A DNA stretch of 64,000 nt from Algoriphagus aestuariicola (GCF_017254835.1 NZ_JAFKCW010000001.1:186001-250000); one strand, 5' to 3'; counted from the first letter of the stretch, positions 25,905-35,204 are shown. Numbers and translations: made by a program. The notes: generated by a model not told the origin, from the sequence alone.

Positions 25905-26239
25905 GGGTTGAAAATAGGTTGGCGAAATACTAGTTTCTCAAGAATCAAACCCAAAAAGATAAATATGGATGAGAAAAACAACTAAATAATATTTTTTTAA
26001 TTGGGTCATCCGCAGTGGTAGGAATCGGCTATCCGACCCTAATGAAATACTCCAAGATAAACTACCACATGCCTAGATCGACGACTTGTTTCCACTCCAG
26101 TCTGGGTCAGCGTGCCATTAGAGATGGAGCCGGTGAAGTCAAACCGCCGCCCTTCCCATTTCTGAGCTCTACGGTAGCCCAACTGTTGCCGACCAGACGT
26201 CATCGGCTAGGCCCTGCGACGAAATTTAGCTCTGGAGTC
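25905..26239. other. Unexplained intergenic block
   Basis: This block contains open frames on both strands between about 26015 and 26293. The minus strand carries a 54-codon frame from the ATG at 26201-26203 to a TAG at 26039-26041 (MTSGRQQLGYRRAQKWEGRR, later DFTGSISNGTLTQTGVETSR). A plus-strand frame overlaps it. Base composition is more GC-rich than the flanking AT-rich bases at 25960-26000. I cannot tell a small gene from a dispersed repeat. Confidence 0.35.
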
Positions 26240-27076
26240 CTAGGCCTTGTCTCCGTTGGGATTGGAGTTCATTTTTTGGGAAATGCCCCTTAGGGCAAGG
26301 TCCAACTCCTGCGCAGATACCTCCAAATTCTGAATAAGGCTGGTTTTTTCGGTTTGTTCCAGGCTGTCGGGATCTTGGAGAATATTGGTGATTCCCATGA
26401 TGCGGGCTAGCGGGGCCCTGACTAGATGCGATTGTTCGGATGCAAGTTCCTTCAATTGTGCGTTATGGGCCTCGAGTGCGAGCAAAAATCGAATTTCTTC
26501 GGTGATGTTTTGGATTGCCACGATGTATCCGGGAGATTCGTTTTTGGACGGTTTTGTCCTCATGCCATAGCCCCTGATGATGACTTCCTGACCATCCTTA
26601 CTCAGTATATGCTTTCTGAACACAAAGTCGTCGTTTGGATTGGAGTTCGTGACCTTGGCAAGTTCAGCATCGTCCTCTTCTTTCCGATTTTCCGGGGTGT
26701 AGTGGTTGATGTGTTTCCCTACCAGTTCTTCGGAGGAATAGCCAGTGATCGTGGCGATGTTGTGGCTGACCTGCGTAAAAAGGCCCGCGGCATCGAGTTT
26801 TAGAATGCCGAGATTGGGGTTGGAAAAGAGGAGTTCGAGTTCCAGTTTGCGCTTGTTGATGCTTTTGGTCATTTTTCTGATCAGGAAATAGAGCATCAAT
26901 GTGGTGATGCCTACATAGAAAAAGCCCTTGAACAATTGGAACTGGGACATCTTTCGGATGTCATCGCTGAAAAAATAGGAGGCAAGCGAGTCACTGAACA
27001 GAATCCAGGAAACGCCCACTACTAGGTAGCTCAGGCAGATGATTTTGGCATTGTAGCGCGAACGGTTTTTTTGCAT
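26240..27076 (-). CDS. Membrane PAS protein with HisKA-like helix but no kinase domain
   Basis: Two membrane helices (AKIICLSYLVVGVSWILFS; FKGFFYVGITTLMLYFLI) are followed by a coiled linker and one PAS/PAC domain at about residues 80-195 (LFSNPNLGILKLDAAGLFTQ ... GYIVAIQNITEE). The C terminus carries a DHp-like segment with SHLVRAPLARIMGITNIL, where the His is the expected phosphoacceptor. It ends about 55 residues later, with no N, G1 or G2 box of an HATPase domain. It therefore cannot phosphorylate itself and may be a receiver of phosphate from another kinase or a dimer partner. Such truncated forms occur in Bacteroidota. Confidence 0.85.
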   Translation of the reverse strand: MQKNRSRYNAKIICLSYLVVGVSWILFSDSLASYFFSDDIRKMSQFQLFKGFFYVGITTLMLYFLIRKMTKSINKRKLELELLFSNPNLGILKLDAAGLFTQVSHNIATITGYSSEELVGKHINHYTPENRKEEDDAELAKVTNSNPNDDFVFRKHILSKDGQEVIIRGYGMRTKPSKNESPGYIVAIQNITEEIRFLLALEAHNAQLKELASEQSHLVRAPLARIMGITNILQDPDSLEQTEKTSLIQNLEVSAQELDLALRGISQKMNSNPNGDKA

Positions 27077-27156
27077 AGCACCAGGACTATATTAAATGCA
27101 AACTGGGTCAAAATACGCGAAATCCCCTTGAAAGCGAGCTATGCTCCGAAAGTAGC

Positions 27157-27492
27157 TTATTTTGCCTTGAGAGCGTCCCCTTCAAAGCGGATTCCTTCCC
27201 AACCCTTGAGCATGAAGTTTCGGATGTTTTGATGGTCTGTGCCTTCCGGATTTTCGAGGACATCCTTGCGATAATAGTCTCCGAAAAGTGCCAGGGTCTG
27301 CTCTGCAGTAAGTCCATGGAGCTTGGCAAAAGAAAAAACCTTGCAGCTCCCGTTGTTTTGTCCAGCTTCGTTGATGGTGACTCCATTGACAAAGCGGGTT
27401 GGCGTAAACTCATAGTGTTCGTCTATGTAGGCGATGACTTCCTGGAAAGACACGGTTTCAGGATGTTCTTTAATGGCTTGCAGTAGTTTCAT
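27157..27492 (-). CDS. HopJ-family type III effector-like protein
   Basis: The 111-residue protein matches the HopJ family: ISFxxV-type start VSFQEVIAYIDEHYEFTPTR, then FVNGVTINEAGQNNGSCKVF, LTAEQTLALFGDYYRKDVLE and TDHQNIRNFMLKGW. The family is named after a Pseudomonas effector, but its members are widespread in bacteria without type III secretion, so a housekeeping role is likely. A longer frame upstream is not conserved and the family N terminus begins at MKLLQAIKEHP. It is 80 bases upstream of the PAS protein on the same strand. Confidence 0.92.
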   Translation of the reverse strand: MKLLQAIKEHPETVSFQEVIAYIDEHYEFTPTRFVNGVTINEAGQNNGSCKVFSFAKLHGLTAEQTLALFGDYYRKDVLENPEGTDHQNIRNFMLKGWEGIRFEGDALKAK

Positions 27493-27806
27493 TTTACTAG
27501 GGGTTATGCCGCAAATTGGGATTTTTTCGTTTTCCGAGCTCAAGTCGCAGTCCTTTTTTAACGGCTTTAGTTTCAAAAAATCGAGCCGGTGCAATTCGGC
27601 ACAGCCTGGTGGGGAAGTGAAATTTGACTGGCCAAAAGTTGGTTTTCGGAAGGGGGATGGATCAAAGGCCAGATTTCTAGTCGATTGTATGAAGGCTTCC
27701 AAATTGGGAGTTGGGTTTTGATTTTCATGATCGTGGAATAGTAAAAACTCACTGTTGTGGAATTGAGATCGGTGGCTATTTTTGCGCCACTAAACTCTTA
27801 AAAACA
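27493..27806. other. Divergent intergenic region
   Basis: About 310 bases between the HopJ gene and the outer-membrane protein gene. Open frames here extend neighbouring genes without family similarity. No repeat or clear promoter was seen. Confidence 0.4.
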
Positions 27807-28409
27807 ATGATGAAGTACCTTTTTGTTTTCCTGTTTCTTGCCCCTTTCACCGTATTTGCGCAGTTTTCCAAGGGAACCCTTGCAATTGGGGGGAATGTGT
27901 CCTATACCTCAATCTCAGCCAGCTCCAGTGACAATTCCACTCCGGCAACCCACTATTTTACCTTGAGTCCCACGGTCGCTACTTTTGTAGCGCCATCATT
28001 TTCCGTCGGCGCGTTCGTTCAGCTATACACGCAAAACTCGCCAACGCTAAATATTTACACCAACCTCTTCGAAGACCAAAAAACCGTTTCCCAGATTTAT
28101 GGTGTTTTCGCAAGAAAGTACTTTTCTGTCTCTGATAAATTTCTCATCAGTTTGAATGGCAAAGTGGGCGCAGGAAGCAGAACTACGGATGGGGAATCAG
28201 ACAGCAAAGTCAACCAATTCGTAGTTAGCGTCGGTCCCGTTTTGACATTTTTGCCACATGAGAGGTGGGGGGTAGAAGCCAGCTTTGGTGAAATCTCCTA
28301 TTCAAAGAATTCCCAACAGAATCCTTATTACAATACGGACCATTTCAACGCCAGTCTAGGAAGCCTGAATTTTGGAATAAACTACTTCATCAACAGGAAA
28401 GCGGAATAG
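27807..28409 (+). CDS. Outer-membrane beta-barrel protein
   Basis: A signal peptide (MMKYLFVFLFLAPFTVFAQ) is followed by about 180 residues of alternating polar and hydrophobic strands, as in small eight-stranded porin-like barrels: GTLAIGGNVSYTSISASSS, HYFTLSPTVATFVAPSFSVG, VFARKYFSVSDKFLISLNG and the last strand GSLNFGINYFINRK. The overall layout fits the OmpW/OprF-like beta-barrel domain group found in Bacteroidota. The function is unknown. The longer frame upstream has no signal-like sequence and was not used. Confidence 0.82.
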   Translation: MMKYLFVFLFLAPFTVFAQFSKGTLAIGGNVSYTSISASSSDNSTPATHYFTLSPTVATFVAPSFSVGAFVQLYTQNSPTLNIYTNLFEDQKTVSQIYGVFARKYFSVSDKFLISLNGKVGAGSRTTDGESDSKVNQFVVSVGPVLTFLPHERWGVEASFGEISYSKNSQQNPYYNTDHFNASLGSLNFGINYFINRKAE

Positions 28410-28606
28410 TTTCCCGAGAGTGCGAAGAAAAATGAAATCCTAGGCAGGAAATGCGCCTACCGGTTTTCCGATAGTGGTTGAAGATTTTTGAAGCTCCATC
28501 GCTTGGGGGTTCAAAACCAGGTGGATACTCTCTATCAATAGCCGAATATCTTCCGTTTATCCGTCTTCTTTTGGAAGAAGCATTGGCTTTATTTTACATT
28601 TCATCA

Positions 28607-30178
28607 ATGAAATACTTCAAGAAGTTAATCCTTTCCTTTTTTTTGGCGCTTTTTTCCCTTGGTTCCGAGATTCTGGCTCAAGACAAAAAGCCGAACATTC
28701 TCCTAATTGTCGTGGACGATCTCGGATATCACGATCTTGGGGTGACTGGAAGCAACTACTACGAGACGCCCAACGTGAATCGCTTGGCCAGGACCTCCTA
28801 TCAATTTACCCAAGGATACTCCTCGTCGCCGGTGTGCAGTCCGGCCAGGGCCAGTCTGATAACAGGACAGACACCAGCGACTCATGGCATAACAGATTGG
28901 ATTGGAGCACCGGAGGAAGAGGCTTGGCGGGAGATGGGCAGACATACCCAGCTGCTGCCTCCAGCCTATTCCCACCAGCTCGATGCCGAATCCATCACCC
29001 TGCCAGAAGCTTTGAAGGCGGCAGGATATGAGACTTTTTTTGCGGGAAAATGGCATTTGGGAGGGGAAGGTTCTTACCCGGAAGACCATGGCTTTGATAC
29101 CAATATTGGCGGATTTGAATCCGGCAGTCCAAAAGGAGGCTATTTTGCCCCCTATGACAATCCAAAAATGGCCCAAGGCCCGAATGGGGAAAACCTTACG
29201 CTGCGTCTTGCCAATGAAACTGCCAAATTTATAGAAGGGGAGCACCAGCAGCCTTTTTTTGCGATGCTGTCCTTCTATGCGGTCCATGGCCCTATCCAGA
29301 CTACGGAGGAAAAATGGGCAAAATTCCGCGAAAAAGCCGAAAGAAATGGCTTGGCCGATCACGCTTTTGAGATGGAGCGACGGCTTCCCATCCGCATCGT
29401 TCAGGACAATCCAGTATACGCTGGGCTCGTGGAGACTATGGACGATGCGGTGGGCAGAGTGATGGAAGCATTGGAAAAATCGGGTTTGGCGGAAAACACC
29501 GTGATCGTCTTTACCTCTGACCATGGAGGTGTAGCATCGGGCGACAATTTCTCTACCTCTAATCTGCCTCTCCGTGGAGGCAAAGGCTACCAGTGGGAGG
29601 GAGGACTTCGCGTGCCTTATTTTATCCATCTTCCTGGCCAAGCCAAGGAACAAAAAGTAGAATTACCGGCGACAGGAATAGACCTCTATCCGACACTGTT
29701 GGGTTTAGCTGGTCAGAAATCAGGATCAAGCATTGAGGGAATTGACCTGTTTGATGCGATAGAAGAGAAGAAACTAGGCGACAGGGATCTTTTCTGGCAT
29801 TACCCGCACTACGGAAATCAGGGAGGAGATCCGAGTTCCATCATACGCCGTGGAAAGTGGAAGCTAATCCATTATTGGGAGGACGGACATCGGGAACTTT
29901 ATGACTTGGAGCGCGATCCTGGGGAACAATGGGATTTGGCCAATCGGGAAACAAAACTCGTGGATGAAATGGACGCTGCCTTGCTCTCCTATCTGGAGAA
30001 AGCCAATGCAAATATGGCCTACAAGGATCCTAAGTATGACATGCAAGCCGAACTCGAATATTTGGAAGGAGTCAAGAAAAATCGTTGGCCTGCTTTGGAA
30101 AACGAGAGGAAGGCGATGCTAGCGCCTACTTGGAAGCCCAACTCAAATTGGTGGAAAAGCAAAGTGACCCAAGACTGA
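28607..30178 (+). CDS. Exported sulfatase (arylsulfatase type)
   Basis: A signal peptide (LILSFFLALFSLGSEILAQ) leads to a complete type I sulfatase of 523 residues. Metal ligands come from VVDDLGYHD near residue 36. The formylglycine motif is C-S-P-A-R with Cys77 (VCSPARASLITG). FFAGKWHLGG supplies the catalytic Lys and His, and FTSDHGG near the middle supplies the second metal pair. The C-terminal block YDLERDPGEQWDLANRE is typical. It differs from the first sulfatase of the window (CAASR motif), so they probably act on different sulfated sugars. No glycosidase is beside it. The chosen start is the Met at the signal peptide, 43 codons into the open frame. Confidence 0.93.
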   Translation: MKYFKKLILSFFLALFSLGSEILAQDKKPNILLIVVDDLGYHDLGVTGSNYYETPNVNRLARTSYQFTQGYSSSPVCSPARASLITGQTPATHGITDWIGAPEEEAWREMGRHTQLLPPAYSHQLDAESITLPEALKAAGYETFFAGKWHLGGEGSYPEDHGFDTNIGGFESGSPKGGYFAPYDNPKMAQGPNGENLTLRLANETAKFIEGEHQQPFFAMLSFYAVHGPIQTTEEKWAKFREKAERNGLADHAFEMERRLPIRIVQDNPVYAGLVETMDDAVGRVMEALEKSGLAENTVIVFTSDHGGVASGDNFSTSNLPLRGGKGYQWEGGLRVPYFIHLPGQAKEQKVELPATGIDLYPTLLGLAGQKSGSSIEGIDLFDAIEEKKLGDRDLFWHYPHYGNQGGDPSSIIRRGKWKLIHYWEDGHRELYDLERDPGEQWDLANRETKLVDEMDAALLSYLEKANANMAYKDPKYDMQAELEYLEGVKKNRWPALENERKAMLAPTWKPNSNWWKSKVTQD

Positions 30179-30331
30179 TGCGGGGGCAAAAATTATCATC
30201 TCTGGTCGTTTAGTTTTTTTTGGGGGTATCGTCTTTTTTTATCGTTGGGATTTTGCTTTGATGCCGTTTCGGTTTAGATCGGAGACGAAGACTATGCAGT
30301 GCTCCGTAGGCCATGAATCTTGACGGACGAC

Positions 30332-30982
30332 TTAGTTTCCTAATAGTTTGATGTCCTCTATTTCCAACACCTGCTTAGCATAGCCCTCCGTCACGGTGCG
30401 GATCATGGCCCTTCCGACTTCGTGAAGGCTAAGGGTCTTTTTGGGCATGAAAAAAGGCAGGATGGCTATTAAGGGTTTGAATATGCCCTTGACGTTTTTT
30501 TGTCCTTTTACGGGAGTCATCAGTCCAGGTCTGAAGTTGTACTGACCCCGAAAGGGCAGCTTCATCAGCTCATTTTCAGTTTTGCCCTTTACCCTTGCCC
30601 ACATCGATCGACCTTTTTCGCTGCTTTCAGTCAATGCACCGGTGACAAAGTCGAAAACCATTTCGGGATTGCATTTCGCCAAAACTTTGGCGAAATGCAA
30701 TGTCGTGGTCAATGTGATATGCGTATAGTCCGCCTCGCTCATGCCTACCGAGCTCACTCCCGCACAAAAGAAGCAGGCGTCAAATCCCGTGAGCCGATCC
30801 TCATGGGAATCGATCTGCATGAAATCCGCGACGAGCAACTCGGAAAACTTCGGATGGGAGATAGGATAGGAGCGGCGGCTGATGCTGAGCACTTCGGAGA
30901 CCTGATCGTTTGAGAGGCATTCGAGCAGGACGCCCTCACCCACCATACCGGTAGCTCCTGTGAGAATGATTTTTAAGCCCAT
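30332..30982 (-). CDS. NAD(P)-binding atypical SDR (epimerase-like)
   Basis: This is a Rossmann-fold protein opening with IILTGATGMVGEGVLLECLS, the G-x-x-G-x-x-G nucleotide motif of atypical short-chain dehydrogenases. FDACFFCAGVSSVGMSEADY and WARVKGKTENELMKL (Tyr replaced, Lys kept) fit the YbjT/TIP30-like branch, which often lacks a full catalytic triad. At 216 residues it is complete. A reductase or an NADPH-sensing role are both possible. It is the last gene of a minus-strand run with two YdeI-type genes and an efflux pump. Confidence 0.85.
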   Translation of the reverse strand: MGLKIILTGATGMVGEGVLLECLSNDQVSEVLSISRRSYPISHPKFSELLVADFMQIDSHEDRLTGFDACFFCAGVSSVGMSEADYTHITLTTTLHFAKVLAKCNPEMVFDFVTGALTESSEKGRSMWARVKGKTENELMKLPFRGQYNFRPGLMTPVKGQKNVKGIFKPLIAILPFFMPKKTLSLHEVGRAMIRTVTEGYAKQVLEIEDIKLLGN

Positions 30983-31041
30983 GTTTTTTTGAAAAGGATA
31001 TTCGTAAAGTCAATTTACGCATTCGATGAATAAGGATTGGG

Positions 31042-31629
31042 TCAGTCGTTCAGCCCCTTGCCCTCCAAGATATTGGGAACGCTTTTTTCGATGCGGGATT
31101 CTCGTGTTTTGGACTGCTTGGCTTGGGAAAAATAAAACAGATACGCCCGCTGCCGCCCGGGCGTAAGTGACTCGAAAGCCGTTTTGAGTTTGCAATCGGA
31201 CTCCAATTTTCGCTGAAATTCCTCCGGCACATCGTATTCCCCGGTTTTCTTCAAGGCGACCTTCAGTCCGGCCTTTTCCACTTCAATCGCCTCATAGATG
31301 TGGGCTTTGACCCAGACTTCCTGATCCATGACTTCCTTCACGTGGGTAAACCGAATTTGGCGGGCGGCTTGCACATTCTCGGTTTGCTGGATCAGGATAG
31401 CGTGTGAATTCTGGAGCAACGCCCCTTTGAAAAAGAGCAATGCACAGTATTCCTTAAAGACATGGATCAGGACTATATTGGTCTTGTGAAAAGTGTAACA
31501 GGGGCAGCCCCACTTCAGCTCCTCAGTGAGGCCGCAGTCTAGGACTATCCGTCTCAATTGGGCGATTTCCTTTTCCCATCTTTCGTTGGAGGAAAAGTAA
31601 AAATCGACTTTTGGATTAGGGTTGTTCAT
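31042..31629 (-). CDS. DUF1801/YdeI-family protein, second copy
   Basis: It has the same architecture as the protein at 6.2-6.8 kb. The DUF1801 part shows LKWGCPCYTFHKTNIVLIHV and the YdeI part shows FESLTPGRQRAYLFYFSQAK with the closing SRIEKSVPNILEGKGLND. Length is 195 residues. It is a diverged paralogue rather than a recent copy. It sits between another YdeI protein and the SDR gene in one minus-strand run. Confidence 0.87.
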   Translation of the reverse strand: MNNPNPKVDFYFSSNERWEKEIAQLRRIVLDCGLTEELKWGCPCYTFHKTNIVLIHVFKEYCALLFFKGALLQNSHAILIQQTENVQAARQIRFTHVKEVMDQEVWVKAHIYEAIEVEKAGLKVALKKTGEYDVPEEFQRKLESDCKLKTAFESLTPGRQRAYLFYFSQAKQSKTRESRIEKSVPNILEGKGLND

Positions 31630-31695
31630 TGGGCTCTTGTTTTACTTGGACAATATTCGAAAAAAAGTTAGGAAAGGGCTAGTGGTATTCTTTTC

Positions 31696-32268
31696 CTAAA
31701 ATTGCTTTGGCTTCATCCCTTTTGCCGCCAATTCGGCAATTTCGTCGATCCGATTTTGGCGGGTTTCGGGTCGTCTTGCGAGAACAAGCGAGGCCAACAT
31801 CATCTTCCGCACCGACTTGCTTTGTGCATCGAAAAACTCCCTCGCTCCGGCCTTTGCCCTGAGCGCCAGTGCCAGATCCTCGGGCACTATCAGTTCCTCG
31901 ACTTCATCGAGCAGCGTCCAGGAACCGTTTTCTTTGGCGATTTCAACAGCCTCCAAGCCAGCTTGGGTCATCAGGCCTGTTTCGGTCAAGGTCGCGACCT
32001 TTTCCTTGTTGATCTTGGACCAAGTGCTTTTTGCCTTGCGCTTGCTGAAGAACTGATGGGAGGTTTCATCGTCTATCTTAACTTTTTTGCTGTCGATCCA
32101 GCCATAGCAGAGGGCGATGTCGACGGCGTCGCTCCACGAGATGGAGGGCTGTCCGGATGCTTTTGTGTGGAACGCCAGCCATACGGATGACTTGGACCGA
32201 TGATGCTTCTCCAGCCAATCTCTCCAATCCTTGGCTTTTTTTGGATAAACGACTTCGACCTCTTGCAT
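31696..32268 (-). CDS. YdeI/OmpD-associated-family protein
   Basis: This 190-residue protein is the YdeI form without DUF1801. Family marks are WLEKHHRSKSSVWLAFHTKA, SWSDAVDIALCYGWIDSKKV and FSKRKAKSTWSKINKEKVAT, followed by the C-terminal helix pair with VRKMMLASLVLARRPETRQN. Homologues are tied to envelope stress or antimicrobial peptide tolerance in enterobacteria. It starts eight bases after the efflux pump gene, so the two are probably co-transcribed. Confidence 0.9.
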   Translation of the reverse strand: MQEVEVVYPKKAKDWRDWLEKHHRSKSSVWLAFHTKASGQPSISWSDAVDIALCYGWIDSKKVKIDDETSHQFFSKRKAKSTWSKINKEKVATLTETGLMTQAGLEAVEIAKENGSWTLLDEVEELIVPEDLALALRAKAGAREFFDAQSKSVRKMMLASLVLARRPETRQNRIDEIAELAAKGMKPKQF

Positions 32269-32276
32269 GGCTCTTA

Positions 32277-33671
32277 CTAGGCTTTTAGATTTTCCCCGTC
32301 CCTGAAGTGGAGTCTGCGAAATACCAAGCCAGAAAAGATGGTCAGACTGCCGATCACCAAGAAGGTATAACGGAAAGCATTGTGGATTTCGTTTTGGATC
32401 AGTCGCACATCTCCTTCAAACAACTTCAGCACAATCAATCCAAATGCCACACCGAAGCCGATTGCCAACTGTTGGTTTACCGAAATTAGGGAATTGCCGC
32501 TACTCGTGTGGTACCCTCTAAGGTCCGCGATGGAGATGGAATTCATCGATGTAAACTGGATGGAGTTGAAGAAGCCGAGCAGCGCGATGATGGGCAGATG
32601 CCAATAGATCGAAGTATGGAGCCCGGGAATCGCAAATGAACAGATCAATACTCCTATAATCATGGTGTTGGCCATGAGGGTGTTTCGATATCCAAAGCGA
32701 TCGAGAATCCGGATCACGACAGTCTTGCCAAAGATCGCCGTCAGTGCCATCGGGGCTACGATCCAACCGGAGACCACCGCGGATTCTCCGTACGCGATCT
32801 GGATCATCAGGGGTAAAAGCAATGGAACTGAACTAATTCCAAGTCGGGTAGCGAGGTTGCCCAGGATACCGACGCGAAAGGTTCGGACTTGGAAAAGGTT
32901 CAGCGGAAAGATGGGGTTGTCTTCTTTTTTTGCATGCCGGTAATAGAAATACAGCATCAAAAAGCCCAAGACCAAAGCTGCTAGGATAGGGGTGATGTGG
33001 ACGGTGTTTCCCAACAGCTCCAGGGAAATGGACAGCAAAAACGAAGCAGCTCCGAAGAAAAGAAATCCCTTCAAGTCGAAGTCGAGGATCTTTGACCTAT
33101 AATCCGGCATAAACTTCAGTCCCAACACAATCCCAACAAACGCAATGGGCAAGTTGATCAAAAAGATCCAATGCCAAGACAGGTAGTCCACCATATAGCC
33201 TCCGACCAAAGGACCAAGCACTGGGCCGATCAAAGCCGGGACGATCGCATAGTTCATGGCCTTGACGAGCTCATTTTTGGGATAAGTCTTGATCAGTGTC
33301 AGCCTGCCGACAGGGGTCATCAAGCTCCCGCCCACTCCCTGCAAGACCCTGGCAAAGACGAGTTGGGTGAGGCTTTGGGAAAGGGAGCAAAAAAGCGAGC
33401 CCAGTGCAAAGAGCAACAGGGCCGCAATAAAGACCTTTCTGGTGCCGAACTTATCGGCCAAAAATCCACTGATCGGCATCAGCAAAGCCAAAGTCAGCAC
33501 ATAGCTGATAATGGCGTTTTGCATGTTGAGCGGAGATTCGTTGAGATCCTGCGCAATGGCCGGCAAGGAGGTGTTCAGGATCGTCGAGTCCAGCATCTGC
33601 ATGAAAATGGACGTGGCCAGGATGCCGGGAAGGATTTTTTTTACTTGTGGACTGACGTTTTTAGGATTCAT
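32277..33671 (-). CDS. DHA2-family MFS drug efflux pump
   Basis: The protein has the 14-helix layout of the DHA2 (EmrB/QacA) branch. The first helix carries the family pattern MLDSTILNTSLPAI. The loop between helices two and three is FLADKFGTRKVF, and helix five has PALIGPVLGPLVGGYMVDYLSWHWIFLIN, the usual antiporter motif C and its neighbour. Length of 464 residues is complete. It probably exports toxic cations or drugs by proton exchange. No membrane-fusion partner is adjacent. It heads a run with two YdeI-type genes, which fits a stress-tolerance group. Confidence 0.92.
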   Translation of the reverse strand: MNPKNVSPQVKKILPGILATSIFMQMLDSTILNTSLPAIAQDLNESPLNMQNAIISYVLTLALLMPISGFLADKFGTRKVFIAALLLFALGSLFCSLSQSLTQLVFARVLQGVGGSLMTPVGRLTLIKTYPKNELVKAMNYAIVPALIGPVLGPLVGGYMVDYLSWHWIFLINLPIAFVGIVLGLKFMPDYRSKILDFDLKGFLFFGAASFLLSISLELLGNTVHITPILAALVLGFLMLYFYYRHAKKEDNPIFPLNLFQVRTFRVGILGNLATRLGISSVPLLLPLMIQIAYGESAVVSGWIVAPMALTAIFGKTVVIRILDRFGYRNTLMANTMIIGVLICSFAIPGLHTSIYWHLPIIALLGFFNSIQFTSMNSISIADLRGYHTSSGNSLISVNQQLAIGFGVAFGLIVLKLFEGDVRLIQNEIHNAFRYTFLVIGSLTIFSGLVFRRLHFRDGENLKA

Positions 33672-33901
33672 TCAGGAATATCAAAAAGCTAAAGAGGCTG
33701 TTTCCAGAAGGTGTCGCCAAGAATTTCAATTTAGTCAAAGAACAGGGAAAAATAAGTGGAGGTTCCTATGATGAATTCTCCCTTAACCATTTTGGAAGCT
33801 GCTGCCTCTTCCGGTTTTTTTAATTTCCAGGAACTATTGAGGCAATGGAGACGGTTAATATGTGTATATACATTTAAAATGTCAGCATTCAACCAACTGT
33901 T

Positions 33902-34531
33902 ATGAACGTAATCCAGAATCTGAAATGGCGCTATGCCACCAAAGCCATGAATGGTCAGGTAGTGCCACAGGAAAAAGTCGACTACATCCTTGAAGCTATC
34001 CAACTGACGGCTTCTTCTTCAGGACTTCAGCCCTATGAGGTTCTCGTCATCACCGATCCGGAAGTGAAGCAAAAGCTCCGTGCCGTCGCTTGGGATCAAA
34101 GCCAAGTCACCGATGCTTCCCATGTTTTGGTTTTTGCCGCTTGGGATCAATACACCGAGGAGCGGATAAACAAGGTCTTTGAACGAAGCAACAAACAGCG
34201 GGGCTTGCCAAATAGTGCCACCGATGCCTACCGGACTCGTCTGATAGGGATGATGGGCGTGAAGTCTGCCGAAGAAAACTTTCACCATGCAGCCAAGCAG
34301 GCCTACATTGCCTTAGGAAGTGCATTGGTAGCTGCTGCGGAACAGAAAGTGGACTCCACTCCCATGGAGGGTTTTGACAATGCCGCAGTGGATGAGATCC
34401 TTGGCCTTGCTGAAAAAGGCCTCAAAAGCGTGATCGTCCTTCCTTTGGGTTATCGTGACGAGACTAAAGACTGGCTGGTCAACATGAAGAAAGTGAGAAC
34501 GCCAAAAGAGGAGCTGGTTACACTTGTCTAG
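33902..34531 (+). CDS. Nitroreductase-family NAD(P)H oxidoreductase
   Basis: This FMN enzyme of the nitroreductase fold opens with NLKWRYATKAMNGQVVPQEK, then IQLTASSSGLQPYEVLVITD, and ends with KGLKSVIVLPLGYRDETKDW. Length is 209 residues, as in NfsB-like enzymes. It probably reduces nitro compounds or quinones with NAD(P)H and works as a dimer in the cytoplasm. It is divergent from the efflux gene across a 230-base region. Confidence 0.92.
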   Translation: MNVIQNLKWRYATKAMNGQVVPQEKVDYILEAIQLTASSSGLQPYEVLVITDPEVKQKLRAVAWDQSQVTDASHVLVFAAWDQYTEERINKVFERSNKQRGLPNSATDAYRTRLIGMMGVKSAEENFHHAAKQAYIALGSALVAAAEQKVDSTPMEGFDNAAVDEILGLAEKGLKSVIVLPLGYRDETKDWLVNMKKVRTPKEELVTLV

Positions 34532-35204
34532 AATGCCAATGCGCCCCATTTTGTGTAGGGTGGGGGCTTCGTAAGCCTTTTTACGGCTGTTGCGTTTGTA
34601 TTCAACCGAGATTGAAAATGGCGACGGCCGCTACTGCCCTTCAAAAGTGTTTTTCAGTTCATTTCTTCTTTGGAGGGAAAATTTCGAAAGGAGTTTTCCC
34701 TTTTTGGTTTCAATCCTCTTATAGCGTTCGATGAGAGCTTTGGTCCGTGTCCTCGTCTGTTGGTTTTTTCGGATGGTGATTGAAAATTTGAATAATGCGG
34801 ACGGATATTGCCGACACTTTTACGAGAAGAGGGTGAAAAGCTGTTTTTTTTGAGTTTAGCTCCCAGTCAAGTACAAAAAATAACTGAAGAATCTTGTAAA
34901 AATTTAAAATTAACTGATATAGCCTTCGGTTTGTGTAAAAAAATTAATAAAGATTTATTGTTTGGGCTAAAAATATCCGGAATTCATTTTGTAAGCAACA
35001 GTCATTTTTTCTAGCTTTAAGATAACAGACGAGCTGAACTCAGGAACGGTTTAGCGTCTGCCGCCCCAATCTGACCGTACGTGGGATGAGTTTTTGTTCA
35101 TCCTGACATAGAATCATGTTGCGAGATATTTTTGGATCTCCGCTTCGTACATCATCCGTTTTCGGATAGCCTTTTATTTTATTTCTAACCATTTACTACC
35201 AGTT
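34532..35204. other. Long upstream region of susC
   Basis: This stretch of about 670 bases has two terminator-like hairpins near its start. It then has an AT-rich block (34870-35010) with a short open frame but no family signal, and a region before susC that must hold its promoter. No riboswitch or regulator gene was recognised. A long leader before susC is common in Bacteroidota. Confidence 0.5.
34674..34705 (+). terminator. Hairpin with T tract downstream of nitroreductase
   Basis: Perfect eight-base stem agggaaaa / ttttccct with a 12-base loop, followed by a run of T. A shorter candidate hairpin (ggctt/aagcc, 34565-34577, then five T) lies closer to the stop codon. Confidence 0.5.

Noticed and set aside
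28703-29653. Large minus-strand frame inside the second sulfatase
   Set aside because: It is the antisense shadow of a sulfatase with every catalytic block intact.
34808-35014. Short plus-strand frame upstream of susC
   Set aside because: It is AT-rich, has no recognisable domain and lies in a region with terminator-like hairpins and the susC leader.
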